A DNA stretch of 64,000 nucleotides from Verpa conica. Its lineage: Eukaryota; Ascomycota; Pezizomycetes; Pezizales; Morchellaceae. Of the stretch, positions 11,364 to 23,796 are shown piece by piece; positions within the stretch are counted from its first letter, which is position 1; the number at the start of each line of letters is the position of its first letter. The notes under the pieces are model-generated. The model was not told the origin of the DNA. It saw only the letters and a program-made list of their open reading frames with translations, and did not search any database. The DNA lies in NCBI GenBank assembly GCA_033030425.1, contig JAUFSD010000008.1, positions 806,001 to 870,000 of the forward strand. The letters are read 5' to 3'. A program made the translations under genes and the position numbers.

Positions 11364-14300
11364 ATGATGATGATGGAATTAGATGCGAATGAACTGGATC
11401 GCTATCTCGCTTCCAATTCTCCCCAGTACGCGATGCCCCATACCATGGCTGTCAGAAATGCAGGTCCCCGAGGAATGAACGGGACTAGTCCCGTCGAGCG
11501 GCCTGGGCCTGGCCTCAGACGAGCTTCAACACCCGGCATGGTAGGAGTCGGTATGGACGAAATTGTAGCAGAGAACGCTCGCGAGTTGCGGCGAAGGTCT
11601 CTGGCTAATGGTTATGCAATCGATTTTATGAATGACCACGGAGATTCATTCTCTCGAATGGTCAGCCCGTCAGCGTACAGCACTGCAGAACTCAGCCAGA
11701 TGGGAAGCGACATGGGCCGGTTACCAACGACCATGGAATCGTATTCAGAGATGGATTCTTCGACCCCCGAACTCAGCGCTGTGGGCATGATGGGTGTTGG
11801 CAATATTTCGGGTCCCGAGATGCAATCTTCGATGACCTCGATGTTTGCCGATCCGCAAGTTCTATCGGGAACTTCACATTCCAGCCCCGTGACTAGCTCC
11901 CTCACAGTATCTGTTCCTCCCAGTCCAGTAGGCCCACAAATGCCAGGCAGTCCCCTTGGACCAAACTCCCACCGAATGTCCGTCGATTCCTTAACCTCAT
12001 CTCCTATGACTCAAATGCACATGTCCCAAATGTCGGGTGCAACAATGGATCAAGTCTTAGTTGATTCGATGGGAGGTGGGTCATTTAAATACCTATCCGT
12101 TGCCTACTACGAGGGAACCATGGGATCTGACCTTCGATCACTGGCAGGGATGAGTCCATCCTCAGCGTATACTCCGATGGGTATTAAGGCGCATCAGGCA
12201 ATGTTCTCGGACAACGTATACTCATCAACTGGCTTTGACATGCTAGGCGTCCTGGTTAGACATTTAATTTATTTTTTTTGTGTTTCGCATCTCTACATAG
12301 ATGCTCCACCCAATTCCTCCCATAAGTAGATGCTGATGTGGATTGGACACGGAAAATTAGTACCGAGTAGCCAATAGACCCAACCCTCAAATCAACATTG
12401 GAGCAGTGGACTTTTCATGCTCTTTCGTCGTAACTGATGCTCGCAAGTTCGACAATCCCATTGTTTACTGCAGTGCCACTTTCGAACGCTTGACTGGATA
12501 CACAAAACACGAGATTCTCGGGCGAAACTGCCGTTTCTTGCAGTCACCGGATGGCAAGTGTCCCCAAGGTGTCAAGAGGAAGTATGTAGACGACGATGCA
12601 GTGTACTACCTCAAGAACCAGATTGATGCGAAGAAGGAGGGTCAGACCTCCTTGATTAACTACCGCAAGGGTGGACAGCCCTTTACAAATCTCTTGACTA
12701 TGATTCCGATTACATGGGATGGACCCGAGATTGTGTACTTTGTTGGATTCCAAGTTGATTTGGTCGAACAGCCCGGTGCTATGATGAACCGAAATAAAGG
12801 TAAGACACTAGTAATATACATCCTATTAAAGTTTGGCGATTTACGGAGCTGACTGGACAGGACCAGACGGATCTTTTGCGATCAACTATCAATACAACCA
12901 ACTGCCTTCCTACGTACCGGCATCCGCAGCTTTAGTTATGGATCAGAGATCTGGATTGACCGTGGCCAGGGACGATGTTTCTCAAGTTTTAACCTCTTTC
13001 GGAACCGGCGAATCAGAATTCCACTCAAAGAGGATTTTGGACAAAGTTTTATTAGAGAACACAGATGACGTTGTCCACGTGCTTTCTTTAAAGGGACTTT
13101 TCTTGTACTGCTCTCCGAGCATTCGGAAGGTTTTGGAATATGAACCACAAGAACTCGTTGGAACTAGCCTTTCGGCTGTTTGCCACCCGAGCGATATTGT
13201 ACCAGTTACCAGGGATCTAAAGGATACATCTACCAGCACATCAGTCAATGTAGTTTTCCGGATTCGCCGAAAGTACAGTGGATATACATGGTTTGAGAGT
13301 CATGGGACTTTGCATACTGAGCAAGGAAAGGGAAGAAAATGCATTATTTTGGTTGGAAGAGAAAGACCGGTTTACAAGTTGGGATGGAGAGATATTCAGT
13401 CTACAGGAGGAATTGGGGAAAATGAACTATGGACGAAGATGTCGACCAGTGGGATGTTTCTCTTTGTCTCATCAAACGTCAAGGTTCTACTAGACAGAGA
13501 GTCAGATGAAATGACTGGGACGAGCATTCAGGCACTCATGCGACCGGATTCAAAACATGAGCTTGGTAGAGCATTAGAACAGGCAAGGGCGGGAATCAAG
13601 TCGACGGTGAAACATGAGATTCAAAACAAGAGGGGCCAGTTCCTGCAGGCTCTCACAACTCTGTTTCCCGGAGACGGTACCGAAAGCCGAAAGCCAACTT
13701 TCCTAATCGCCCAGACAAGGCTTTTGAAGCATACCAGAGCTTCTGCAGGAAGTCCAAACCCTAAGGATATGGCTTCAGCAGCATCCACGCCATCTCACTG
13801 GAGCAACCGGTCACCACTTCAGGTTTCACACGTCAAGAATATTGGTGAAACGACACCCGCTCATGATTCAAGAGAAAATAGCGCAGAAAACGGCACTGGT
13901 GATGAGAATTTATTTGAGGAACTCAAGACCACCAGGTCAACTAGTTGGCAGTTTGAACTACGACAAATGCAAAGGACAAACAAGAGACTCGTCGAAGAGC
14001 TCGCCAGCCTACTCGCACTCAGGAAGAAGAGAAAGCGGAGAAAGGGCGTAGATCAGCTCGAAAAGGATTGTGCCAATTGTCATACAAGGGTTACTCCTGA
14101 GTGGCGACGAGGGCCAAGTGGAAAGAGAGATCTGTGCAACTCTTGTGGATTGCGTTACGCCAAACTCGTAAGCAATCCCCCCAAACCTCCTCCCCCATCC
14201 TCCCACTCAGCAACCGCTGCCATAAAGGCCGAGTTTGTCGTGGTATACGGAGTCCGTGCTGATCGCTACAAAAGATTGGTCGAGTATCGCCGCGGACTGC

Positions 14301-14652
14301 CACCTCAACTTCCGACAAAGGAAATACGAGTCCCACGCAAAGCTCACCGATCACAACGCATTCCGTTGGAGACTCTCCCCATCCAGGATTGTCATCACCG
14401 AATAAACCAACGGGTATGAACCCGATACCACTATCGCCCATTCAGCAGCAGTTGAGACGAGGAAGCACTGCGAGCAGTAGCAACAATACAATGACACCCA
14501 TTCAACCACATCCTATTTTATCACCGAATAGTAAAATGAGCGGCAGTATGACCCCAAATAGTAACATGAATGGGAGTATGAGTGGCAGTATGACACCAAA
14601 TGGGAACATGAATGGAACTGTGGACATGGATATGACGACGAACGGTACTTGA
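11364..14652 (+). CDS. wc-1: White Collar-1 blue-light photoreceptor and GATA transcription factor
   Basis: WC-1 binds flavin through its LOV domain and, with WC-2, activates light-responsive genes in the nucleus. Proposed exons are 11364-12254, 12361-12799, 12861-14167 and 14275-14652, giving 1004 residues. Domains in order: a Ser/Met/Pro-rich N-terminal region; LOV/PAS-A (about 305-430) with GRNCRFLQ, the Cys that forms the flavin adduct; PAS-B (about 510-615); PAS-C (about 630-725); a basic patch KKRKRRKG (about 832-840) likely to be a nuclear localisation signal; and a GATA finger (about 846-877) of form C-X2-C-X18-C-X2-C. The last intron falls right after the finger and its removal restores IGRVSPRT. 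The first intron is placed to give YRVANRPNPQ. No N-terminal polyglutamine is present, unlike Neurospora WC-1. The tail holds short SMTPN/NMNG repeats. Confidence 0.96.
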
Positions 14653-17600
14653 GAATTGAGCGTTTTAGTTTTTATTATTTTTTTTCTTTTTCTAGTTTTT
14701 ATTCCTTTTTTATATTGTACCATTTCCTTGATTCATTGTGCTATATTCCCTTCCTTATTCACCTTCTCCCTCATTCGCTACTACTACCTCCGCATCCTCC
14801 ACCTCATCACCATCATCAATCCCCCCCCCCTCCTCTTTCCTCCTCTTTCCTCCTTCTGTGCATCGCTTCCTCATCACATCCGAACTCTAGGTCGGCTGTG
14901 TCAAGACCCTTGATCTACGAGTAGCTGTGACGTGGGGCGTCGACGTGTCAATGTGTCAAAATGTGTTTATGCATTAGGGAAAATTTGTCATCAAAAGTGT
15001 ACGCTTTATCGTTTGGTAGCAAGTCGCGTTATCATTGTTTGATTTTTTGAATCCGGGGTTTTTATTATTTCTTTATTTTTTGTATGTTTGAAGAAAAGGG
15101 GCGCGCGGGAAGAAAGATCATGCTGGCGTTCCAGGGGCTTTTTCATGAGCTTGGGAGAAATTGGTTTTTTCGGTTTCTTCTTTTTTTTTATTTTGGAAGA
15201 AAAGGGTAGAGGGGTTTTATTCCGGTTTGATTATCTCCTCTTTTTTCAATTCTATTGTCCCGTTTTTTTATTCATTATTTACATATCATGCTTTTTTGCG
15301 TATCTCATCTGCTTTCTTCTGGTTCGATATCATTCGTTTTTTTGGTGTTTGAGCTTGTGGGTTGGAATTAGGTCAGGGAAAAATCAGTCTATAGCGAGGA
15401 TAGTAAGGCATACCAGTGGTGTTATTGTTTCCAAACCCGAGTTCATCTTATGCTGTGCTGGTATCTTGCAGGGGGGGGGGGGTACACGTAGAGTGAAAAA
15501 TACCAGTCACCTATCAGGGATTATTTGTAGTTGCAGTGTCTGTATTTCTTACATCCGTAATACAACGAAATATGACTCTTTTGTCAATATCCTGATTTTT
15601 TTTGCATCTCAGAATGGCCAACCCGATACCAGGGGTGTTTCGATACCAGAATTGCTGTCAGTTGTTTCCCACGTCGAAGTTTCACGGTAGTTTTCCTACA
15701 ACCCCTCCCTCGAGCCCCTCCTCCTCTTCATAGTTTCTTTTTAGAATCATCGTCTCAGTCGTTGTCATCAAAGTTGATAAACGATCTTTTTTTTTGTGTG
15801 ACGGCGGCGTCCTATTCCTCCCAGGTTCTCCACTGAATCTCCTGGTATTGAATGCGGGGTGCGCACCATGTGATGATATGTGAGGTGAGGTGATGTGATG
15901 TGATGTGTGACGGAGGAGCCTGTATGGACTCGCGCACGCCGCACGTGGCACGCCATTCGTCATTCGGCAGTTTTTTTAAATGCGTATAGAGAGTTTAGAA
16001 AAGAACAAAAAGAAAAGAAGAAGAAATCAATTGGGAATCTTGTACTCGAGCTATCGTGCACGTAAAACACACGAATACCGATAGCCATCTTTGTTGTTGC
16101 TATTGACGATCAGTACAGAGCCAATGGGTGCGTTGGGTCGGATTATATTTTATCTTTATTTTTTTTACCCCGCGTTTTTTTGGGACGGTTGCCTGAGGAC
16201 TCGGGTCTTGGATTCCTTGGGTTTTATGCAATAGGAAGAATTGGGATATTGCAGTTAACTTTTGTGGGTCATGTTGCTGTTTGTTGAGAGCTGGAACTGC
16301 TAAAGAGGGGGATGAAGAAATGTTTTTACAGGTCAGAAGTCAGGGGATTTTTTAAGCTCCGGCGAGTATCACTCCGCCTTTCCTTTCAATCCTCGGAGTG
16401 AGGTGCAGTTTGCACGTGGAGAGATGCAAGAAGGGTTTCTCAGATTCGAAGACGTCGTCTCTTTCTTTTTTATTTTATTTTTTTCGTGATGGGAAGGGAG
16501 GGGCAAGGGAGGGGTAGTTGAAGCTCTGTCGCAGGTCTTTTGGGGGGGGGTGGCATTGAGATCTAGACACACTTTCCATACTACGTCGTCATCGAGGCTA
16601 TCAGTGTTGTTTTGCTTACCTGCAGGAAACGCTAGTTGCACGGCGCGGTATACCCGATTTTTCGGTCTATTTTGGCGACTTGAATTCGGACCCGTGTTCC
16701 CCAGTCTTAAAGCGGCCAGTAGCGATATCATGACTTTCTTCTGAGCTGAGGTTTCGGGTTTCCAAAGCAAGGAAAGGCTGTTGTTGATAGTGATTTTAGA
16801 GACACTCCGGAGACTAAAGAAATTATCGGGACAGGCTTGGAGGAGGGGGGATGTAACCACGGAAGCACTTCTGCTTGTCTCGGGATAACCTTCTCCCACT
16901 GCCAATCATTCACCCAAGGTTTGATTACTGAACGCTGGCAAAGTGCAGTTTTGAACTTTGTGACACAACATCAGATGCTTCCAGGCGAGCAAAGCAGTGA
17001 CGGAGGCTTACTGTGATTAAAGCTACCATGATAGCGTTCAATAGGGAAGATAAGAAAGTAATAGGTCCAATATAATCCACTTGATCCACAAGAAGAATCT
17101 TCTGTGAGAGCACTTTTCGCCGTTATCTCTTTGGTAATCTATGCCCTGAGATGGATGATTACGGTTACATAAAATCACACGATATCACTCGCACTGCCGA
17201 CACTTCTAAATGGTACCTCGCTCTAAGGAAATCGACAACAGAAGTGAAGTAAACCGATGGCCCGTCGCACATATGCAGGTCCTCGCTTATGACGGTTTTT
17301 CTGTTCGTTACTAACAACGCTGGAAATGATAGGCTCAACCGGTTGAAAATTGGCCCAAAAGTCGTCATGGTGAACACACCAGCGTTTCGAATGGGACCAC
17401 GATGTTTCCCCTGTAGCTAGCTGGCTTGTGAAAGTGCGATTCAGGTCGCCTTACTTATGTGCATTGCTTGAACTACGGCGGAGCTGCTACGTAAGATATG
17501 AAAATATGGGTGAGATTTTGTGATGCGCCAGCGCACTTCAAGTATATATCATTGTGCATTCGTACGACTTTGTAGTCCATATTACCACTAATTCTTCCGT

Positions 17601-19282
17601 ATTTGGGGGCGGTAGCTGTACAAAAATCTTTGAAGAAATTTTCACCTTGTCGCAGGAATTTACAGGCTCATCATAATTTCCTGATGAGCTTAGAACGTTT
17701 AGGCTATAGGTTAAGGCATCTCGTTTTATTTTATTTTTTAGTGACGCGTACGTTTTATGCGATGGTCCCTAAGTTTCTCGAAGCGTTGATTGCATTTCGT
17801 TTAGTAATGTGCCGCAAGGGTTACTCCTTCTAAATCAAGCAATCACGCACCGAGCAACATTGGACGAAAACGAGTGATCAGCCATGCAATATTAACGACT
17901 CATATCCCAAAGAAGACTTGAGTTCGTCGGACCAATGCACGCATGGAAGAGACGAAACACCAGACAGGCTGATCATGATGAGCTAAAGATGGATGGTTAT
18001 ATGCTGAGAGTCTTCCCACTAAATTTCAAATTGAACTACTTTGATATTTAGCCTCTAAAACCCAGGAAGGATAAACACTTGTGCATATAAATATCATAAG
18101 TGATCGTTGAGTAGCCCGAGATCCTGTGCGCTCAGTAGGCTATTGGGTGACGGGTGGATGGAATGCTCGAGAACTCTCATCCAGGGAATAATGCCCTTGC
18201 TAAAGGTTCAACAGTTTAGGAAGGGTAAAAATGATTCTCATGTCACAAATGACTGCCGTATATTCTATTTTTGTCAGGTGCTTGCTCTTATGAGTGATTG
18301 GGGGAAATTTTTTTTTTTTTTTTGCCAGATATCCGAAATAAATGCTCCTTCTGGCGGATTCGTTTATCCAACGGACTATATATGCAGCTTTGTTATAACT
18401 AACCTGATCTGAGTACCGGTCGCACGACCTTGGCCACTGAGATTCAGTATCAGTGATATTTTCCGTAGATTAAGAGCTCAATTTTTTTTGTTAGGAGTAA
18501 TTTTAATCCCTGAGATATCGGAAAAGTACCTCGCCTACTAGAGGGTATTTGCGGGTAATAGGCCAGAAAATCTACTGCTCATTCATTGGTATAGAGGCTT
18601 TTCATTACCTTATGCTTTGCCACCAATAGCTAAGGCTTGTAGTATACCCTATCATACAGTAACTGGGTCGAGTGAGAGGGAAAGTACGAGTGATATCATG
18701 TGACACTTACCTCCTCAGATATAGACAAGCTGTTTACATAAAACAAGCTGTGGTTTAACTTACACGCAAAACCACATATCAAGATCTTTGCCTTTCTCAA
18801 CCGACATTTTCCTGACAGCATCAAAGTCCTCGAAATAAACTCTATTCTGGCCACAACCGTAATGTTGAAACTTGGGCATGTAAGTAGAAAGCATTTAGTG
18901 AAGTTACAAAAGCTTGGTATGATCAGTTTATAGTGTATCATAATGGTTGAGAAGAACAAAGAAATATAATACATGGTCAAACACCTAGAACAAAGCAATC
19001 GCAATAGGGTTAAACGGCCTCAAAGGAAGGTTCCGTTTTAATTTATATAGTCGTTAAACTTAAGTAATACTATCGAAACAAGCTCGCACTTATGTATTTC
19101 TTTCTTTATTTACCATGAAACAATCAGCTTGAGAATTGAGAGATTCTACCTTGAAGCTCCCCCCGACCTATATATACCAGTACCCCTATCAAACTCATTC
19201 TCTCGCTACTTTACTTTTTTATTCGACTTACACCACTTCAAATACAAAAATCACCCATATAGCTAACCTACAGTCCCTAAAA
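14653..19282. other. Long spacer downstream of wc-1; no supportable gene
   Basis: About 4.6 kb. The first 1.5 kb is very T-rich on the + strand, with C and G homopolymers (14821-14830 and 15471-15482) and a TGATG-type simple repeat near 15880-15910. Minus-strand frames at 16369-16905, 16925-17113 and 17165-17377 are open and one has a hydrophobic segment. I could not join them into a splice-supported gene or recognise any family, so they are not called. The last kilobase is AT-rich. Confidence 0.5.
19169..19176 (+). promoter_or_regulatory. TATA-like element of the orphan gene
   Basis: TATATATA lies 107 bp before the ATG of the intronless orphan gene at 19283, with a pyrimidine/A-rich leader between. 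Spacing fits a fungal TATA box, but the surrounding DNA is AT-rich, so chance is possible. Confidence 0.35.
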
Positions 19283-20158
19283 ATGGATAACAAGGGGGGA
19301 AATCTACCTGTATACACTTCAGGAGCCACACCCGTTCCCGGAACCAGGTACATCTCTCCGACCACCCCAATCTGGTCCCTCGGCGAACCAAGGACAGAGC
19401 CCTATACAATCACTACTCCCGCCCTCAAGCTTTTCTTTACGGACATAGTGGACATCTCTAAATCCCTACAGGAACTCAAACTCGAACACACACCTCCACA
19501 GGTCCCTACCAACGTACGAAAGCTCCAGTTTTCTCGGATGTGCCCTGAGGTCAGCTATCTCGCAAGGCGCCATAGGTGCGTCGCAAAATTCATTAATGAA
19601 TTTGTTCCAACCCCTGGCGATCAGCGCATGGCCTCCGAAGTTGGAGAGTTAAGTAAATATGTAACTGCTATTGATAATTTCTACACCTTCAAAATCCTCA
19701 TGTGTATGGTAGAGGGCGCTCGAGATATGACATTAGTGTTTTTGAAGTCTGATATCAAGGACATTATGACGGCACTAGGAGTCCTAAAAGCGGATTATAC
19801 AGCTGCTCAGAACGCGGGGACAGATAGCTTTTGGGAGGTGGTCAATGATTCGTTGTACCTTAATAAGCGGGTCAAAAATATCGAAAAAACCCTCGCCAAG
19901 GCGACGAAAATGGCGAAGAAAAATAGTAATCATACGGCAATAAATAAATGTGAGGAAATAAAAGAGATGGTTAGATCGATCAAGTCATTTAGGTCTAAGA
20001 TTGATCAAGGCGTTTCTAAAACGCTGTTTAAAGGGATGTTTGTAAGTGGCAAGCCTGGAGCGCCATCAGTCGCGTTGGCTGGAGGGAGCAATGACCTGCC
20101 CTCGTACTCTAGCTTAAATTTAGGGGAATCTTCAGGGCCACTCTACGAAAAAAATTAA
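19283..20158 (+). CDS. Intronless orphan protein, mainly helical, function unknown
   Basis: An uninterrupted 291-codon frame from ATG at 19283 to TAA at 20156-20158. The frame is also open upstream to 19136, but the ATG at 19283 (context AAAATGGAT, opening MDNKGGNLPVYTSG) is the likely start because it follows a TATA-like box and an A/C-rich leader. The first 60 residues are Pro/Thr-rich with little regular structure. Residues about 60-250 look like a helical bundle, with a Lys-rich amphipathic stretch near 190-235 (KNIEKTLAKATKMAKK). The last 40 residues are Gly/Ser-rich. There is no signal peptide, membrane segment or metal motif. I do not recognise it; a lineage-specific protein is the likeliest description. 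It lies alone between wc-1 and the Ras gene. Confidence 0.65.
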   Translation: MDNKGGNLPVYTSGATPVPGTRYISPTTPIWSLGEPRTEPYTITTPALKLFFTDIVDISKSLQELKLEHTPPQVPTNVRKLQFSRMCPEVSYLARRHRCVAKFINEFVPTPGDQRMASEVGELSKYVTAIDNFYTFKILMCMVEGARDMTLVFLKSDIKDIMTALGVLKADYTAAQNAGTDSFWEVVNDSLYLNKRVKNIEKTLAKATKMAKKNSNHTAINKCEEIKEMVRSIKSFRSKIDQGVSKTLFKGMFVSGKPGAPSVALAGGSNDLPSYSSLNLGESSGPLYEKN

Positions 20159-22407
20159 ATCAGTGAGTTTTTAGGGTTAAGTTTTTCATGGCCTTGGTCC
20201 TATTTAGATTATCGCGATCATCTGTATTTTAGTAGGGCTTATATCAAGTCACTGCATTAGTCACTAGTTCACATATGAATTAGTATATTTTATGCTTTTT
20301 CTTAATTAGTAGAACCTACCTTACACAATCATATTTCTCAACATAAGATAGGGACTAAACCTGCCATGTAGTACCATATAATTTTACCACCAACAGCATG
20401 CATTTTTAATCAGATCCACTCAACACTATCTTGCATGAACATGCGCGACTTATAACACAAGATTACCGAGGAAATGTAATTAATTAGATCAAATTAACTA
20501 ACCAGATAATTATATTGAGGCCTTTGACTGGCTGCGCCACCCATATAATCATAAATATATATTAATTATGTAAAGATAACACATGAGCACTTCTTATCAA
20601 AACACCAACAGCACCTCATCAAGCCCCTCAATGCAAGATATCCTTAACGGTATTGAAATTCCCCGGCGCCTCCTACCCCAGTTGTATTCTGAAACAAGGT
20701 GGCGTGAGGATAAGAACAAGCTTTTCCCCTCCCGCATCACCCGCCAGGCTTGGACTGTCCCATTATGTGCATACGGTCGAGAGCTGCGAGCGCGAGTAAG
20801 CGAAGTGAGCCAAAACGCCAAAGTTCATTTCGGGATGTTTAATTAAAACCATGGACACTTAATATACAGAGGGGATTGCCGTATATGCTATCTTTGCCCA
20901 ATATGATAGGTCTAAATAGTACTTCTTCGGAAAAAACAATACCGAAACCACCACACCCTTTCTTTGGGATATTCAAACCGGGTTAGTATGGGGCTCTGCA
21001 GAGCCTCAAACCTTACTTGTACATTGAGCCCCCACTCAGGCAATTGCCCATAGGATTGGTGCTGGGCTCCATAGGATTTCCCCAGCTCCGGTAAAATATT
21101 ACTTTTCGGATCCTTCGGTTTCAAACCCACCTTGCTTCCTTTTTTCCACTCGTTTATCGAACTTTACATATTCCCGGCACGTCAGAGCCGCGATCGTGTG
21201 CAGGTACGAATTCCAGACTGGGCTGGACTAGAGTATGCAGACTGACGTCGTGTTTTCATCACCCAAAAATTCCTTATACGCCTGGGGTTACGTTACACGC
21301 GCCCAGTGACAACGCGACGAATTTACTGTTTTCGTTTTTCGTCTTTTTTTTTGAGGGGGGGGGAGGGATTCTCAGGCTGGGGCTATGAAGTATTGGAAGT
21401 TTTCAACGAGGCTACTTGTGCATAGGTACGTATGTACTTCTAGGTAGTCTGGCCAGAGACGGCAGGAACGGCATTGACAGCGAGGGAAGGAAACTTCGGA
21501 TGGTTTTTACGTGACGAGTGGGCTTCAATATTTGTTTTTTCTCTCTCCCCTCTTCTTCCTCTTGTAACTTAGTAACTGTGGGCGTATTTGTACCGATCAA
21601 TCGGGTCAGTTGGAACACCCGCTGCACGCGGGGGGATACATAGAGCAGCGATAACAGCGTCTGCTTTGGGGAGTTCCTCTCGATATGTACTATGGATATA
21701 GAACACGCGTTCACTTCACCACAGCCAAGACTGGAAATGGACGGCAGCTATCCCTCTTCGGAGACTCAGGGAAAAAAAACGCTCCTTCAGCCGCGGGAAC
21801 ACAAAAACAGCCATGAACCAGAGACCCTCAAATCAAAAGCAGCAGTAGACGTTTTTCCCAAGCGAAGACTAAAAGTGGTAGAGAGTATAATTCGGCGTTG
21901 CAAGTAGAGTATTTGGCTGGAGGAGAGAGCCCTCATAAGGACATGGGCAAACGCCCTTGTTCCCTGCCCTGGACCCTGTTCCTGCGCGTGTTATCTCGGC
22001 TGAGCTGCAAGATGCAATCTAAGCGAAAGCAAACAGGGGGTGAAGCAATATGCAGGCCATGGTGTTCATCATGGCGCGATATTGTGCGTTTACTCTGCCC
22101 TCCGTATATACAAGCTATAGGAACTCTCGAAGGAAAGAGTAGGAACCTCAATTGGCGAGTCGGTCCTCTTCTTCACTCCTGAGTGTTCTGGCCAGATTGT
22201 GACTTTGTGATTCAATTCGAAAAGGTTTTCGAATTGGTCCTGAAACCAGTGGGATCCGCTGCCCAGGTTCTAGGCACTCTGAGGCACAGCTCACGGGCCA
22301 CGATAGTCGGAATCTAACGTCAACTTCGTCCCCGACCTTTAACACATTGGCACCCCTTTCACTTCCACCAAATCACTAGGCGATATAATACGGAGAAACC
22401 CCTCAAG
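20159..22407. other. Spacer between the orphan gene and the Ras GTPase gene
   Basis: Apart from the 87-codon frame at 20583-20846, no gene is supported. The sequence is AT-rich to about 20600, then closer to even composition. A short palindrome GGCTCTGCAGAGCC lies near 20993-21006, and there is a G run at 21355-21363. Short frames on both strands (for example 21412-21714 minus, 21898-22182 plus) overlap each other and match nothing. Confidence 0.5.
20583..20846 (+). CDS. Possible small protein (87 aa), unsupported by family
   Basis: An ATG-started frame of 87 codons, 425 bp after the orphan gene and preceded by an AT-rich stretch with ATATATAT. It begins Ser/Asn/Thr-rich and becomes basic, with LLPQLYSETRWRED in the middle. 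There is no signal peptide, repeat or recognised domain. The other strand is also open over the same interval, which lowers its value. It may be the first exon of a longer gene or a chance frame. Confidence 0.22.
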   Translation: MSTSYQNTNSTSSSPSMQDILNGIEIPRRLLPQLYSETRWREDKNKLFPSRITRQAWTVPLCAYGRELRARVSEVSQNAKVHFGMFN

Positions 22408-23796
22408 ATGCTGGAAACGATCTCGATTACGGTCTGTGGTGACGGTGGTACTGGTGCGGATTTCCCATCCCTTCCTTTGGTTTACTCCAGTAAATTACGC
22501 CTCTTACTGCACCTCCAAGCCATTTTCATCAACTATCACATATATATATTTCTTTTTCCGTTATTATAAACAAAGGCTTGGAAGGACTGCTGGGCTGACA
22601 TTTCCAACCGCTGGTTTGTGGCATGGAATCATTGCAGGAAAGAGCTCAATATCACTCCGACTCGTCCGTAGCAAGTGGACACATGAATATGATCCAACCG
22701 TACAGGACAGTTACAGCGTGACCCGAAGTGTCGATGGTCGTGAGTACCAATTAGCATTGACGGGTATGTCTAATAGCACCTCTCTACCTAGCCACTTAAA
22801 ATATAGGCAGCATGCCAAATTCGAGGGACCAGACGGATGCTAACATATTACTTCTCTATAGACACTGCCGGACAAGAAGAGTAAACCCCCACCTCCACAT
22901 GCCAAAACTATCTTGCAGTAAACTGACGCGGGGGGTTTTCGCAACCGCAGATATCGTGGCCTATGGGCACAACAGAACTTAGCAGCGGACGCGTACCTTC
23001 TTGTCTACGACATCACGAACCACGACTCCCTTTTGGCGCTCGACTACTTCAACGACATCATAGAGATGGAGTCGGAGGAGCGGCAGCTGCAACCGGGTGC
23101 TGTACCGCATGTGAAGATTGTCGCAGGGAATAAATGTGATCTTGCCAACTCGAGGAAGGTTTCATCGCAGGAGGGTCTCGCGTGGGCTAGGAGTCATGAT
23201 TGCGGGTGCGTTTCAAGTTCTCATTTCTGGGTTGGGTAGCGGAGAGCGATTTCAGTTGGCTCTACCAAGATTCCCAGAATATTCGGCGCCTCTGTGGAGG
23301 TGAAGTGGGACGAATGGAATGGGGCCAACTGTGAATGCTATTGTTGTCATGATGGTATGTGCTGGACGAACGTATTTGGCTGAGACCCTGGCTTCCTGAG
23401 ATAGGTTCATGGAGACATCCGCTCGCAACATCGTCAATGTTGAGGAGACCTTTGCTCGTAAGTACCCATTCACACCCAGGCACCCCGATCTTGTTTCAGA
23501 TTCCGTATCTCCATCTGTTTCATATCTATACCACCACATCCCGTTTCAAAATCGTCCCATGTTATATACTCTTACAATTCTGACGAATAGCAGTTCTCGT
23601 CCGTCGCGTTGTGGCGGCGCGAGAAGCCGCCAGGAACGGAACCGCGGTCTTCAATTCTAGCAGAAGGCAGCAATCCGTGGCTGGCCTTGAGAACGAAAAG
23701 GAACCTGTCACGAACCCCCCTCAACCTGGGGACACAGTACCTAGTAATTCAAATGTTACAAGGTGGAGGAAGTTGAGATGCTGTGTCATCTGTTGA
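22408..23796 (+). CDS. Ras-family small GTPase with C-terminal CaaX box
   Basis: A membrane-anchored GTP/GDP switch. Proposed exons are 22408-22453, 22638-22763, 22862-22880, 22951-23205, 23405-23457 and 23594-23796, giving 233 residues. Motifs in order: P-loop GDGGTGKSS (split by intron 1), switch I YDPTVQDSY, switch II DTAGQEEYRGLW, base-specificity NKCD, and ETSAR in place of the usual ETSAK. The protein ends KLRCCVIC, a CaaX box expected to be farnesylated, with a second Cys beside it that could be palmitoylated. Switch I and the CaaX end place it with Ras rather than Rab, Rho or Arf. It differs from canonical Ras1/Ras2 by the Asp-containing P-loop and an insertion-like segment before GNKCD (EERQLQPGAVPHVKIV). 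Exon 3 is only 19 nt. The last intron ends in TAGCAG, a tandem acceptor; the second AG gives the family-like ALLVRRVV. Confidence 0.9.

Noticed and set aside
16369..17377. Chain of minus-strand frames (178, 62 and 70 codons), one with a hydrophobic segment
   Set aside because: I could not join them with credible introns, and none resembles a known protein. RNA evidence would be needed.
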